Assembly (NCBI GenBank): GCA_965146665.1
Contig: CBCTHE010000003.1
Coordinates: 1-64,000, forward strand
DNA length: 64,000 bases
Source: Ructibacterium sp965146665
Lineage (GTDB): Bacteria; Bacillota; Clostridia; Monoglobales; Monoglobaceae
Direction of reading: 5' to 3'
Below, in pieces: positions 17,557 to 26,315 of the stretch (position 1 is the first letter of the stretch; every line of letters starts with the position of its first letter). The position numbers were made by a program, and so were the translations under genes. The notes beneath the pieces were generated by a model. It was given only the letters and a program-made list of their open reading frames with translations, did no database searches and was not told the origin of the DNA.

Positions 17557-18834
17557 ATGAAATTAAAAAGCTGGATGGCGGCTGTCACAGCCTGCACAGT
17601 GTTTTTGTGCGGTGCGTCGGGAATACAGCCGTCGGTTCTGGGGGCGGAGGAAGTCATCGGACTTCCCAGGCCCTCGGAGACGGAATATAAGATCACGGCA
17701 GGGGTTCCGGTGGATGATCTCCATGTCAGGGACGAGGTCTATGTGACCTATCAGCTCTCCGAACCGGTCCCGGTTTACGGCCTTGAGGCCAGGCTTACAT
17801 ATGACAGGGACAAGCTGTCCTTTCAATCCATTGAGGCGCCTTTTGATGCAGGGGATGGAGCAGTCCGGTTCCTGGAAAGCGGCGGGGACGGCATCTGGTA
17901 TGCCTGTTCAAGAAAAGGCCAAACTCGGGTGTCTCCCGTTACGGACATTTTGAAAGTCACCTTTACGGCGAAGCAGACAGGTGATGCGTTTGTGACGCTG
18001 GATTCGGCGAAAATTGTGCAGGACGATATGTCCTACCGAAAATTTGACACGGCCGCGCTGCGGTCCGTGATCACAATTAAGGATGATAAACCTGTGATTC
18101 CGCCGTCCGGCGGCGGTGGAAGCAGCCGGCCCGGCGGCAGCGGCGGCGGGAGCGGAATATCTGTCCCAGGCGGCACGGTGACAACGGGCAAGACGCCGGA
18201 GCCGACGGAAATACCAGAGCCGGAAGCCCAGATTGAGAATGGAGTTTTTCATGATCTGGAATCTGTTCCGTGGGCCGAGGAGGCCATCTGTGCCCTGGCC
18301 GAATATAGGGTCCTCAGCGGCTACGGGGACGGTTGCTTTCGTCCGGAACATCCGGTGACCAGAGCGGAGACGGCACACATGCTCTTAAAGGCCTTTCAGG
18401 TGGAAGACACCGGCGGAGAGCAGAACGCCTTTACCGACGTTCCGGAGGAGGCGTGGTATTATGCCTCTGTGACCGGTGCGGCGGGCGCAGGTATCATTAA
18501 CGGAAACGAGGACGGCACTTTTGCACCAGAGCGCAGTGTCACCCGGGAGGAGTTTGCCGCTATGCTGGCGCGGGGTGCGGCTGTACAGAAAATTCCATTG
18601 GAAGACAAAAGGCTGAATATCAACTTTGCAGATGAAGCCGAGATCGCGCCCTTTGCTGTGGGTTATGTGGATCTTCTTTATATGTCCGGGATTTTGAACG
18701 GGGACGGAGACGGCGCGTTCCGTCCAAAGGCATCGCTGAGCCGGGCAGAGGCGGCAGCCAGCATCTATAGGCTTCTCACGCTCACAGCGGAAGAAAATGG
18801 TACGGATGCAGGCGCGGATGATAAGGAGGTATGA
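17557..18834 (+). CDS. cohesin-domain protein with C-terminal SLH anchor
   Basis: 425-residue exported protein. After a signal peptide (residues 1-30) comes a cohesin-like beta-sandwich at about 45-170 (VYVTYQLSEPVPVYGLEARL, YDRDKLSF, VTDILKVTFTAK). A Gly/Pro-rich linker follows at about 185-225, then three good SLH repeats (GYGDGCFRPEHPVTRAETA, GNEDGTFAPERSVTREEFA, GDGDGAFRPKASLSRAEAA). This is the layout of cellulosome anchoring proteins such as OlpA/SdbA: the cohesin grips a dockerin and SLH holds it on the wall. The next gene encodes a dockerin protein, 8 bases downstream, so the pair probably assembles on the surface. Only one cohesin is present. Confidence 0.82.
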   Translation: MKLKSWMAAVTACTVFLCGASGIQPSVLGAEEVIGLPRPSETEYKITAGVPVDDLHVRDEVYVTYQLSEPVPVYGLEARLTYDRDKLSFQSIEAPFDAGDGAVRFLESGGDGIWYACSRKGQTRVSPVTDILKVTFTAKQTGDAFVTLDSAKIVQDDMSYRKFDTAALRSVITIKDDKPVIPPSGGGGSSRPGGSGGGSGISVPGGTVTTGKTPEPTEIPEPEAQIENGVFHDLESVPWAEEAICALAEYRVLSGYGDGCFRPEHPVTRAETAHMLLKAFQVEDTGGEQNAFTDVPEEAWYYASVTGAAGAGIINGNEDGTFAPERSVTREEFAAMLARGAAVQKIPLEDKRLNINFADEAEIAPFAVGYVDLLYMSGILNGDGDGAFRPKASLSRAEAAASIYRLLTLTAEENGTDAGADDKEV

Positions 18835-18841
18835 CGGCGAA

Positions 18842-20110
18842 ATGAAGCGAATAAAGAGCGGCAGGCGGCTCAGAATGGCCGGTACGATCCTTCTGTCAGG
18901 CAGTCTGCTTTTCTCCCAGCTCACAGGCTGGTCGCGGGTGATGGAGGTTTCTCCGGCCGCGGCAGAGCCGCTGGCGCCCGGCGCGGACTGGGTCAATGAA
19001 GGGGATAATCTGGATCAAACGGCCGAGGTACATAATATCAACGTCTGGAAGGTGGAGGACTACGAGCTGGAGACCATGTATGACGATCCCTATGTCCTGC
19101 GGCGGAAGGACAATACCCAGGAGGCATGGGTTGTGTTTGAGCTGCCCTATGTTGAGGAAATCAGCGTTTTGGGCTATGCCTGGCCGGAGCATGAGGGGGA
19201 ATTTATCTTCTCCCTGTCCGCGGACGGTGAGAACTGGGAGGAAGCGAAAACAAAAGTCGCCCGTACACCGGATGCAGAGGGGGGCAAATGGACCCAGTAC
19301 CTCTATACAATGCAAGGGCTGGACCGGGTTCGGTATGTTAAAATCCAGTGGCCGGAAACTGCGGCGGAGAGCAATGACTGGTGGAATCCGTATCTTGGAT
19401 GGATTCATGCCAAAATCGGCCAGCCGGTGGAGGACCACATTACCGTGTCTGTTCCGTCCCAGCTTGAGATTCCCAGGTATGACAGCAACGCCTATACCCT
19501 GGATGCCTATGTGACAGACCAGCTTGGAGAAAAGATGGAGTATCCGATCCTATGGTCTGCGGAGCAGGAGCTTCCGGAAGGGGTTTCCCTGTCTGAGGAG
19601 GGGACGCTCACAGTGACCAGTGCCTGTCAGGACAATGCGGTGATCCAGCTCTTAGCCCAGGCTGAAGTGCCGGAATATACCGAAGCGATTCTTGGCATTG
19701 ATCAGGTGGGACAGGAGACAGTTTTGATAAAAAAGAAAGTTCCTACCGGAAATACAGTTATGATGCAGGCCGAAGCTGAGGTCACCTTAAAGGCCGCCCT
19801 GCTTGGCGACGTCAACCATGACATGAAGCTGGACGAACAGGAGCTTGCTTTCGTCTGCCAGTATTATGGAGCGGATGAAGCCCATGGGGACTGGAAACAA
19901 ATCCGGCTTGCTGACATTGACGGAAATGGGGAAATTGACATCATTGACATGGCCTATCTTGCTTTCCACTGCGGGGATACGGCTGAAATGCCGGAGGAAC
20001 CGGAGGAAGGAAACCCGGCGCCGGAGGAAAAACCGGATGCGGGCGGTCAGCTTCAGCCCTTGCCTGACGGCGGGATAAAGGTACAGCTGACGGATAGAAA
20101 CCGGAGCTGA
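18842..20110 (+). CDS. dockerin protein with discoidin-like domain
   Basis: About 422 residues from ATG 18842, whose ribosome site AAGGAGG lies at the end of the preceding gene; the open frame extends back to 18797. A signal peptide is followed by a discoidin/F5-8C-like domain at about 45-190 (FIFSLSADGENWEEA, RVRYVKIQWPE), which in other proteins binds sugars. An Ig-like region spans about 200-315. A type I-like dockerin at about 319-375 has two calcium loops, DVNHDMKLDEQEL and DIDGNGEIDIIDM. The tail is Pro/Glu-rich. No catalytic domain is visible, so it looks like a binding or structural unit attached through the neighbouring cohesin. Confidence 0.8.
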   Translation: MKRIKSGRRLRMAGTILLSGSLLFSQLTGWSRVMEVSPAAAEPLAPGADWVNEGDNLDQTAEVHNINVWKVEDYELETMYDDPYVLRRKDNTQEAWVVFELPYVEEISVLGYAWPEHEGEFIFSLSADGENWEEAKTKVARTPDAEGGKWTQYLYTMQGLDRVRYVKIQWPETAAESNDWWNPYLGWIHAKIGQPVEDHITVSVPSQLEIPRYDSNAYTLDAYVTDQLGEKMEYPILWSAEQELPEGVSLSEEGTLTVTSACQDNAVIQLLAQAEVPEYTEAILGIDQVGQETVLIKKKVPTGNTVMMQAEAEVTLKAALLGDVNHDMKLDEQELAFVCQYYGADEAHGDWKQIRLADIDGNGEIDIIDMAYLAFHCGDTAEMPEEPEEGNPAPEEKPDAGGQLQPLPDGGIKVQLTDRNRS

Positions 20111-20168
20111 ACGCTGCGGGGCACGCCGGAAAAGTAAAAGAGTTCACAAAAGGAGAGGATTGCAGGGA

Positions 20169-23100
20169 ATGAAACGTTTAGGGTGCCTTCTGCTGAGTTT
20201 TTTGATGCTCGCAGGAGGGGGATGTGTGTTTGGAGAAGAGGAGGCCGGTTCCCCGGGCGTATCAGTGCCGGACGGCATTCTTCTGGATGACTGTGTGGAT
20301 TTTTCTGTGACCTCTCATCACAGCGAGGGGCTCTACACCGATGTGACAGCAGAGGAGAACCGCTATGCCTTTGACGATTACACCATGTTTATGCGCCGGG
20401 AGGCAACCTCGGAATGGGCGGAGTATGCCATCCCGGAAGGGCAGTATTTGATTTTCCATACCTATTTCAGACAGAATGAGGAGATTTCCCATTTCACATT
20501 TTCATGGTCCGCGGACGGTGAGAGCTGGTCAGCGGCTGAGCCCTCTGTCCAGGTATTGTCTGTGGAGGAATGGAAATGGATCCCGGTGATCTATACCTTG
20601 AAGAAGCTTGACGATTCAGCCAAATACCTGCGTATCACCTTTGGCAATGTTGGGGGGACAGAATGGTCACCCAGCATTGCGGGCGTTTACAGCAAATATA
20701 AGTCAGGGGCGGATGCTGGGTTTGCAGACTGTATCGGCACCCCCTATTACGATGTGACCGCTCTGTTGAAAAATCTTGGCTTGATCTCTGGCTATAACGC
20801 GTATGAATACGGACCGGAGGATGCCATAACCAGGGCGGAGTTTGCCAAGCTCACCGCCTCTGTGCTAAACCTCAATACCGCGGCATCCGGACAGGAAAAA
20901 CAGCTTTTCTGGGATTTAAAGAAGGATCATTGGGCCAATGGCGCGGTCAATGTGCTCTATGGCATCGGCGTGATTCAGGGGGATGAGAATGGATTTTTCC
21001 GCCCGGATGATCCCGTTGCCTGTCAGGAGGCCGCCAAAATTTTAGTATCTGCCCTGGGTTACACAGTGCTGGCTGAGGAAAAGGGTGGCTACCCGGCAGG
21101 TTTCTGGCAGATGGCGTTGCGGCTGGATCTGCTCAAAGGGGTGGACGCCCCGCCGGAGCAGGCTGTGAACCGCGGCAAAGCGGCCATGATGTTTGCCAAT
21201 ACCCTGGAGGCGGAGGCAATGCATCAAACGGGCTTTGGGGGGGATGAGAACCAGTTCCAGCGGGATGGGAGCACAGTGCTCAACCAGTATCATCAGATCT
21301 ATGAGGTGAACGGCGTTTTAAGCGACGTGGGAGCCATGTCGATTGTCAGTGACAGCATACAGGGGGCGGGCACCGCGGTTATCAGCGAGCAGATCTTTCA
21401 AGCCGGCGCCTTTCCTCTGGAGGAGATGCTGGGACAAAAGGTCAAAGCCTATGTGAACTATGCGGACCAGTCCGGCAGGGGAAAAATTCTGTATGCCGCC
21501 CCAGTGGCCGGCTCCCAGAGCGTGGAGATTTCCAGCGATGCGTATGAGGGGCTTGACAGCGGGAGAATCGTGTATGAGGATGCCGGCGGCAGAGAGGTTA
21601 AACGCGCCTTTACCAATAACACCCGCGTGGTTTACAATGGACGCTATGACACTCGGATGGGGGTGACGGACAAGCTTGACTTTTCCTGCGGCTTTATGAA
21701 GCTGATACAATATCCCGGCAGCGCCGGGGTGGATGTGATTCTGATTGAGGACTATCAGACCTATCAGATGGCTTCGGCCGGACGGCTGGGCGGCAGCTTG
21801 ACAGACAGGTCAAAGGGCGCTGTGAATCTTGGCCTGGACAGTGCGGAGGCGGTTCGCGTGTTTTGCTGTGGTGAAGAGACCTCATACACGCCGGAGCTTA
21901 TGGTACAGGAAAATGATCTGGTGCAGGCTGCGGTGAGCAGGGATGGCAGGGTTGCGGCCGTGCAGATTTTAAGAGACCGGGTTTCCGGTGTTCTGACCTC
22001 CCTCAATGCCGATGCGGATATCTGTACGGTCGGCACACAGGAACTGCGGTGCGCGGCAGTTTTGGAGACTGCGAAATTGTCCGGTATGCTGGGCAGAGAG
22101 GTCACGGCCTATCTGGATGTCACTGGCGCCGCGGCGGTTCTGGAGGCCGGCGGCCTTATGACGCAGTATGGATATTTGCAGGCGGTGTCCGGTGCGGACA
22201 GCCTGTCGGGCGCGGTTCAGCTCCGAATTGTGACAAAATCCGGCACGGCGGAGGTTTATACCGCGGATGCTAAAACGCGGGTAAACGGCAGCAGAGGTTC
22301 CGTTCCGGTTCTTGCGGGGCTTATGCCCCAGCTGGTCCGCTTCAGTGCTGGAGAGGACAAAACCATAGTCAGACTGGAGACTGCCGGCGAGGCCGGCGGC
22401 CAGATTGGCTTGGACAATTTTTCTAAAAATTTTCAGTCGGACAGCTGTAAGTATTACGGCGACCAGATGAAGCTGTTTTCCTCGGTTTACCAGCTGGACA
22501 GCGATACAAAGGTTTTTCTGATCCCCAGGGACAGGAATGAGATCAGGGATTATCAGGTACGCGACTATAACAGCCTCATGACGGACAAGAGCTATGCTGT
22601 GACGCTGTATGACGTGGATGCGAATTATGTGGTTGGCGCCGCGGTGATTGATCTTTCCGGCAGTGACGCCCGCAGACTGGAAAACTATGATCCGGTGGCT
22701 GTGGTGGAAAGCACGGCCAATTTGCTGGACGCGGAGGGAAACCGGTGTCTGGCTGTATTTGCCAAGGTCAACGGCCAGGACGCGCAGATTTATTTTGACG
22801 CGGACGGCGGTGAGGATCTGACAGGCGCATGGATTCCCAATTACCAGATACGCAGCACAGCTGAAGGCAATGACCCCTTCCAGCCCGGCGAGGTATTCCA
22901 ATACTATATGGACGACGAAAGCCATTGTAAGTATTTCCGTATGCTTCTAACCGGTTCAGTGCTGGAGCAGGACGGATGGTATGAGAGCCATCTCGGGGAT
23001 TACGGCGCTTTGAATGAGCAGAGCTATTTCAGCGAGCTCTATTCCATGTATGGTGTGGTGACGGATAAATTTGCCGGCAAGGTGATTGCCAGAGCCGGCG

Positions 23101-23267
23101 ACTCGGGTTTTTCAAGGACTTTTTCGCTGGACGGCGCCGCTGTTTACCGCTGTCAGCCCAAGGGCCAAAGGCTTCTGCCAGGGGACGCGGCAGACCTTGT
23201 GCCGGGCAGCAGGGTCTTTGTGCGGATGAATTTCACGGCGGTCAAAGAAATTCTTGTGATAGAATAA
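20169..23267 (+). CDS. large discoidin-like and SLH surface protein
   Basis: About 1032 residues from ATG 20169, preceded by AAAGGAGAGG; a TTG lies 9 bases earlier. After the signal peptide comes a discoidin-like domain at about 30-185 (FTFSWSADGESWSAA, AKYLRITFGN) related to that of the preceding gene. SLH repeats lie at about 190-340 (EYGPEDAITRAEFAKL, GDENGFFRPDDPVACQEAAKI, DLLKG). Some 690 residues of unrecognised beta-rich sequence follow. Order of repeats and C-terminal end match the protein at 541-3231, which lacks the discoidin part. It closes the three-gene surface operon. Function is probably wall-bound glycan recognition, inferred. Confidence 0.8.
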   Translation: MKRLGCLLLSFLMLAGGGCVFGEEEAGSPGVSVPDGILLDDCVDFSVTSHHSEGLYTDVTAEENRYAFDDYTMFMRREATSEWAEYAIPEGQYLIFHTYFRQNEEISHFTFSWSADGESWSAAEPSVQVLSVEEWKWIPVIYTLKKLDDSAKYLRITFGNVGGTEWSPSIAGVYSKYKSGADAGFADCIGTPYYDVTALLKNLGLISGYNAYEYGPEDAITRAEFAKLTASVLNLNTAASGQEKQLFWDLKKDHWANGAVNVLYGIGVIQGDENGFFRPDDPVACQEAAKILVSALGYTVLAEEKGGYPAGFWQMALRLDLLKGVDAPPEQAVNRGKAAMMFANTLEAEAMHQTGFGGDENQFQRDGSTVLNQYHQIYEVNGVLSDVGAMSIVSDSIQGAGTAVISEQIFQAGAFPLEEMLGQKVKAYVNYADQSGRGKILYAAPVAGSQSVEISSDAYEGLDSGRIVYEDAGGREVKRAFTNNTRVVYNGRYDTRMGVTDKLDFSCGFMKLIQYPGSAGVDVILIEDYQTYQMASAGRLGGSLTDRSKGAVNLGLDSAEAVRVFCCGEETSYTPELMVQENDLVQAAVSRDGRVAAVQILRDRVSGVLTSLNADADICTVGTQELRCAAVLETAKLSGMLGREVTAYLDVTGAAAVLEAGGLMTQYGYLQAVSGADSLSGAVQLRIVTKSGTAEVYTADAKTRVNGSRGSVPVLAGLMPQLVRFSAGEDKTIVRLETAGEAGGQIGLDNFSKNFQSDSCKYYGDQMKLFSSVYQLDSDTKVFLIPRDRNEIRDYQVRDYNSLMTDKSYAVTLYDVDANYVVGAAVIDLSGSDARRLENYDPVAVVESTANLLDAEGNRCLAVFAKVNGQDAQIYFDADGGEDLTGAWIPNYQIRSTAEGNDPFQPGEVFQYYMDDESHCKYFRMLLTGSVLEQDGWYESHLGDYGALNEQSYFSELYSMYGVVTDKFAGKVIARAGDSGFSRTFSLDGAAVYRCQPKGQRLLPGDAADLVPGSRVFVRMNFTAVKEILVIE

Positions 23268-23310
23268 TCTGGTTTTTTTCTGGGTATGCTGAAACTGAGG
23301 TGAGAAAACT

Positions 23311-24258
23311 ATGTTTAAAGGAAAAATTACAGTAGTTGGCGCGGGAAACGTGGGATCTACCATTGTGTATACCATGGTGCTCAGCGGCCTGGTTTCTGAA
23401 ATCGTCCTGATTGATATTAACAAAGACAAGGCCGAGGGGGATGCCATGGATATGAATCATGGCCTCTGCTTTGTCAGCCCGGTCAAGGTTGTGGCCGGAG
23501 ATTACAGCAACATCAAAGGCAGTGATATGGTCATCATCACCGCAGGAGCCAGCCAGCGTGAAGGGGAAAAGCGGACTGACCTGCTCAAGCGGAATACGGC
23601 GATTTTTAAGGATATTATTGATCATGTGCTCAAATACTGTCACGATGACACCATTTTGCTGGTGGTGACCAATCCGGTGGATATTCTGACCTATATTACC
23701 TATAAAATATCCGGATTTTCCAAGAAAAATGTAATCGGATCCGGGACGGTGCTGGATACAGCCCGGCTGAAGTATCTGCTGGGTGAGCATACCAATGTAG
23801 ACGTCAGAAATGTGCACACCTATATCATTGGCGAGCACGGAGATTCCGAGGTGGCCGCCTGGAGCGTCACAAATGTGGCCGGCATGGGGATTGAGCAGTA
23901 CTGCTCCAGCTGTGGATGCTGTAACTCCCTTGAGATATGCAAGGATACCTTCTATGACCGAACCCGGAACGCCGCCTATGAGATCATAGACAAAAAGGGA
24001 TCCACCTATTATGCCATTGCTCTGGCGGTCCGCAGAATCGTCGAGAGCATTATTGGAAATGAAAATTCGATCTTGACAGTATCCAGCCTGTTTGAGGGTG
24101 AGTACGGGATCTCAGATGTGTGCCTGAGCGCGCCGACCATTGTGGGCAGTGACGGGGCGGAGCAAATCCTGGAGATTGGATTCTCCGACAAGGAGATTCA
24201 GGGGCTTCGGGATTCTGCGGACAAACTGAAACAACTGGCAAAGGAGATTGGTTTTTGA
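23311..24258 (+). CDS. ldh: L-lactate dehydrogenase
   Basis: Reduces pyruvate to L-lactate with NADH, regenerating NAD during fermentation. 315 residues. The Rossmann loop is VVGAGNVGSTIVYTMV, the mobile loop with substrate-binding Arg is ASQREGEKRTDLLKRN (the Gln before Arg favours lactate over malate dehydrogenase), and the catalytic His lies in IIGEHGDSEVAAWS. The ATG of the following nrdG overlaps the stop by one base. Confidence 0.93.
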   Translation: MFKGKITVVGAGNVGSTIVYTMVLSGLVSEIVLIDINKDKAEGDAMDMNHGLCFVSPVKVVAGDYSNIKGSDMVIITAGASQREGEKRTDLLKRNTAIFKDIIDHVLKYCHDDTILLVVTNPVDILTYITYKISGFSKKNVIGSGTVLDTARLKYLLGEHTNVDVRNVHTYIIGEHGDSEVAAWSVTNVAGMGIEQYCSSCGCCNSLEICKDTFYDRTRNAAYEIIDKKGSTYYAIALAVRRIVESIIGNENSILTVSSLFEGEYGISDVCLSAPTIVGSDGAEQILEIGFSDKEIQGLRDSADKLKQLAKEIGF

Positions 24259-24764
24259 TGCGTAGTCTTAGAATTTCTGGAATTGAGCCGGAGTCCATCG
24301 TGGATGGACCCGGCATCCGCTATGTGATTTTTGTGCAGGGATGTCCCCATGGCTGTGCGGGCTGTCACAACCCGCAGACCCATGATTTCAAAGGCGGACA
24401 TGAGCAGGCGACCGAGCAGATAATGGATGAGATCCGCAGAAATCCGCTGCTCAGCGGTGTGACCTTTTCCGGCGGGGAACCTTTTTGTCAGCCTGAGGCA
24501 CTGGCTGAGCTGGGAAGGGAAATCAAGCGGACAGGCCTTAATCTTATCTGTTACAGCGGCTATACCTTTGAGGAACTCCTTGCGCGCAGCGGGACGGAAC
24601 CCGCTGTGCTGGAACTCCTGAAGCTGACTGATATTTTAATTGACGGACGCTTTGTGCTGGAAGAAAAGAGCCTGATGCTGAAATTTCGGGGCAGCCGGAA
24701 TCAGCGCATTCTGGATGTTCCTGCCTCGCTGGAAGCCGGACGGCCCGTGGAAGCGGAGCTCTGA
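24258..24764 (+). CDS. nrdG: anaerobic ribonucleotide reductase activating enzyme
   Basis: Radical SAM activase that installs the glycyl radical on NrdD. 168 residues, typical of NrdG rather than the longer pyruvate formate-lyase activase. The cluster motif CPHGCAGC (CxxxCxxC) follows RYVIFVQG, and VTFSGGEPFCQ is the SAM-binding GGE segment. TTG 24255 is a possible alternative start. It is coupled to ldh, whereas its substrate nrdD lies 29 kb away on the other strand (53290-55665), which is unusual since the two are commonly adjacent. Confidence 0.92.
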   Translation: MRSLRISGIEPESIVDGPGIRYVIFVQGCPHGCAGCHNPQTHDFKGGHEQATEQIMDEIRRNPLLSGVTFSGGEPFCQPEALAELGREIKRTGLNLICYSGYTFEELLARSGTEPAVLELLKLTDILIDGRFVLEEKSLMLKFRGSRNQRILDVPASLEAGRPVEAEL

Positions 24765-24790
24765 TCTACATAATCACAAGATATGGGGAA

Positions 24791-24818
24791 ATAGGTCGGC
24801 TTTTGCTGACCTATTTTG
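24791..24818 (+). terminator. intrinsic terminator after nrdG
   Basis: ATAGGTCGGC at 24791-24800 pairs with GCTGACCTAT at 24805-24814 (one wobble pair), loop TTTT, followed by TTTTG. It separates ldh-nrdG from the hyd genes. Confidence 0.7.
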
Positions 24819-24838
24819 TGTGTTGATGGGAATCCGCC

Positions 24839-24867
24839 TTGACAAAGAGATTGCGTGGGTGTACAAT
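24839..24867 (+). promoter_or_regulatory. sigma-A-like promoter for hydG-hydF-hydE
   Basis: Perfect TTGACA at 24839-24844 and TACAAT at 24862-24867 with a 17-base spacer, about 40 bases before the hydG start. Confidence 0.75.
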
Positions 24868-24906
24868 AGAAAAATAGCGGAAATACCGCGGAGAGGATGT
24901 TTTTTT

Positions 24907-26277
24907 ATGTTTATTGACGAAAAATATATGAACGACCTGCTGAATACCGCGCGCCATACAGAGGATGCTGAAATCACCCGGATTCTGGATAAGGCGGACC
25001 GTTTTGAAGGCCTTACCCATCAGGAGGTTGCGGCGCTTCTGATGATGGAAAAACCGGAGCAGCTGGAGCGGATGTTCCAGATTGCATATAAGATTAAGCA
25101 GCATATTTATGGAAACCGAATTGTTATGTTTGCGCCCCTTTATGTCAGCGACTATTGTGTAAACCAATGCAAATACTGCAGCTATAACTGCCGTCATCAG
25201 TTTGACCGCCGCCGGCTGACCATGGACGAGGTGCGGGAAGAGGTCAAGATTCTGGAATCCATGGGGCATAAGCGCCTGGCTTTGGAGGCGGGCGAGGATG
25301 ATGTCAACTGTCCTCTGGACTATATCATCGACTGCATGAAGACCATCTATGACATGAAGTTTGAGAACGGCGAAATCCGCCGGGTGAATGTCAATATTGC
25401 CGCAACCACGGTGGAGAATTACCGGAGATTGAAGGAGGTCGGCATTGGCACCTATATTTTATTCCAGGAGACCTATCACAAGCCCACCTATTTGGAAATG
25501 CATATTTCCGGGCCCAAGCGGAACTATGAGTACCATACCACAGCGTTTGACCGCGCCATGGAGGGCGGCATTGACGATGTGGGCGGCGGCGTACTGTTTG
25601 GCCTGTACGATCCGTATTTTGAGGTTTTGGGTCTCATGCTTCACAATGAACATCTGGAAAAGGAGTTTGGCGTGGGCTTTCATACCATTTCCGTACCACG
25701 GATCCGGAAGGCTGAGGGCGCGCTGCAAACCGAATTCAAATACGCGGTTGATGACGAGACCTTTAAAAAGCTGGTTGCCGTCATCCGTCTGGCTGTCCCC
25801 TTTACCGGCATGATCGTCTCCACCCGGGAGAGCGAAGAGATGCGGAAGGAGCTGATTCGCCTTGGTATCTCTCAGATGAGCGCCGGATCCGCCACCGGGG
25901 TCGGGAGCTATAAAACCAATAAGAACAGCAGTGTACAGTTCAAGGTCATTGATGAGCGCGACGCCATGGATGTCATCAAATGGATTATGGATGAGGGCAT
26001 GGTGCCGAGCTTCTGTACGGCCTGTTACCGCAGCGGCCGCACCGGAGACCGGTTTATGTCTCTGGCAAAGTCAGGCAATATAAAAAATGTCTGTCTTCCC
26101 AACGCGCTGATGACCCTTGCGGAGTATATGCTCGACTATGGAGATGCGGAGTTTCGTGAAAAGGCCCAGGCGCTGATTGAACAGCAGATTCCGAACATTG
26201 GCAATGAGAAGATTCGGGAGCTGGTCAAGGGCAACATTGAAAAGATCAAGCAGGGAGAACGCGACCTGTTTGTGTAA
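24907..26277 (+). CDS. hydG: [FeFe]-hydrogenase maturase HydG (tyrosine lyase)
   Basis: Radical SAM enzyme that cleaves tyrosine to supply the CO and cyanide ligands of the hydrogenase H-cluster. 456 residues from ATG 24907 (GAGAGGA upstream); the frame is open further left but a promoter and terminator lie there. The SAM cluster motif is C84-VNQ-C88-KY-C91. The C-terminal auxiliary cluster ligands appear as CTACYRSGRTGD and a later Cys in GNIKNVC. It lies first in the row hydG-hydF-hydE; no hydrogenase catalytic subunit is in the window. Confidence 0.93.
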   Translation: MFIDEKYMNDLLNTARHTEDAEITRILDKADRFEGLTHQEVAALLMMEKPEQLERMFQIAYKIKQHIYGNRIVMFAPLYVSDYCVNQCKYCSYNCRHQFDRRRLTMDEVREEVKILESMGHKRLALEAGEDDVNCPLDYIIDCMKTIYDMKFENGEIRRVNVNIAATTVENYRRLKEVGIGTYILFQETYHKPTYLEMHISGPKRNYEYHTTAFDRAMEGGIDDVGGGVLFGLYDPYFEVLGLMLHNEHLEKEFGVGFHTISVPRIRKAEGALQTEFKYAVDDETFKKLVAVIRLAVPFTGMIVSTRESEEMRKELIRLGISQMSAGSATGVGSYKTNKNSSVQFKVIDERDAMDVIKWIMDEGMVPSFCTACYRSGRTGDRFMSLAKSGNIKNVCLPNALMTLAEYMLDYGDAEFREKAQALIEQQIPNIGNEKIRELVKGNIEKIKQGERDLFV

Positions 26278-26315
26278 GGAACGCGTGATAAGCGTAAGAG
26301 ACGGGAAGTGTGAAT

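Noticed and set aside
23311..24258. Malate dehydrogenase
   Set aside because: The active-site loop reads SQREGEKR, with Gln at the specificity position, as in lactate dehydrogenase; malate dehydrogenases have Arg there.
24258..24764. Pyruvate formate-lyase activating enzyme
   Set aside because: At 168 residues with CPHGCAGC it fits NrdG; PflA is about 245 residues and no pflB is adjacent.
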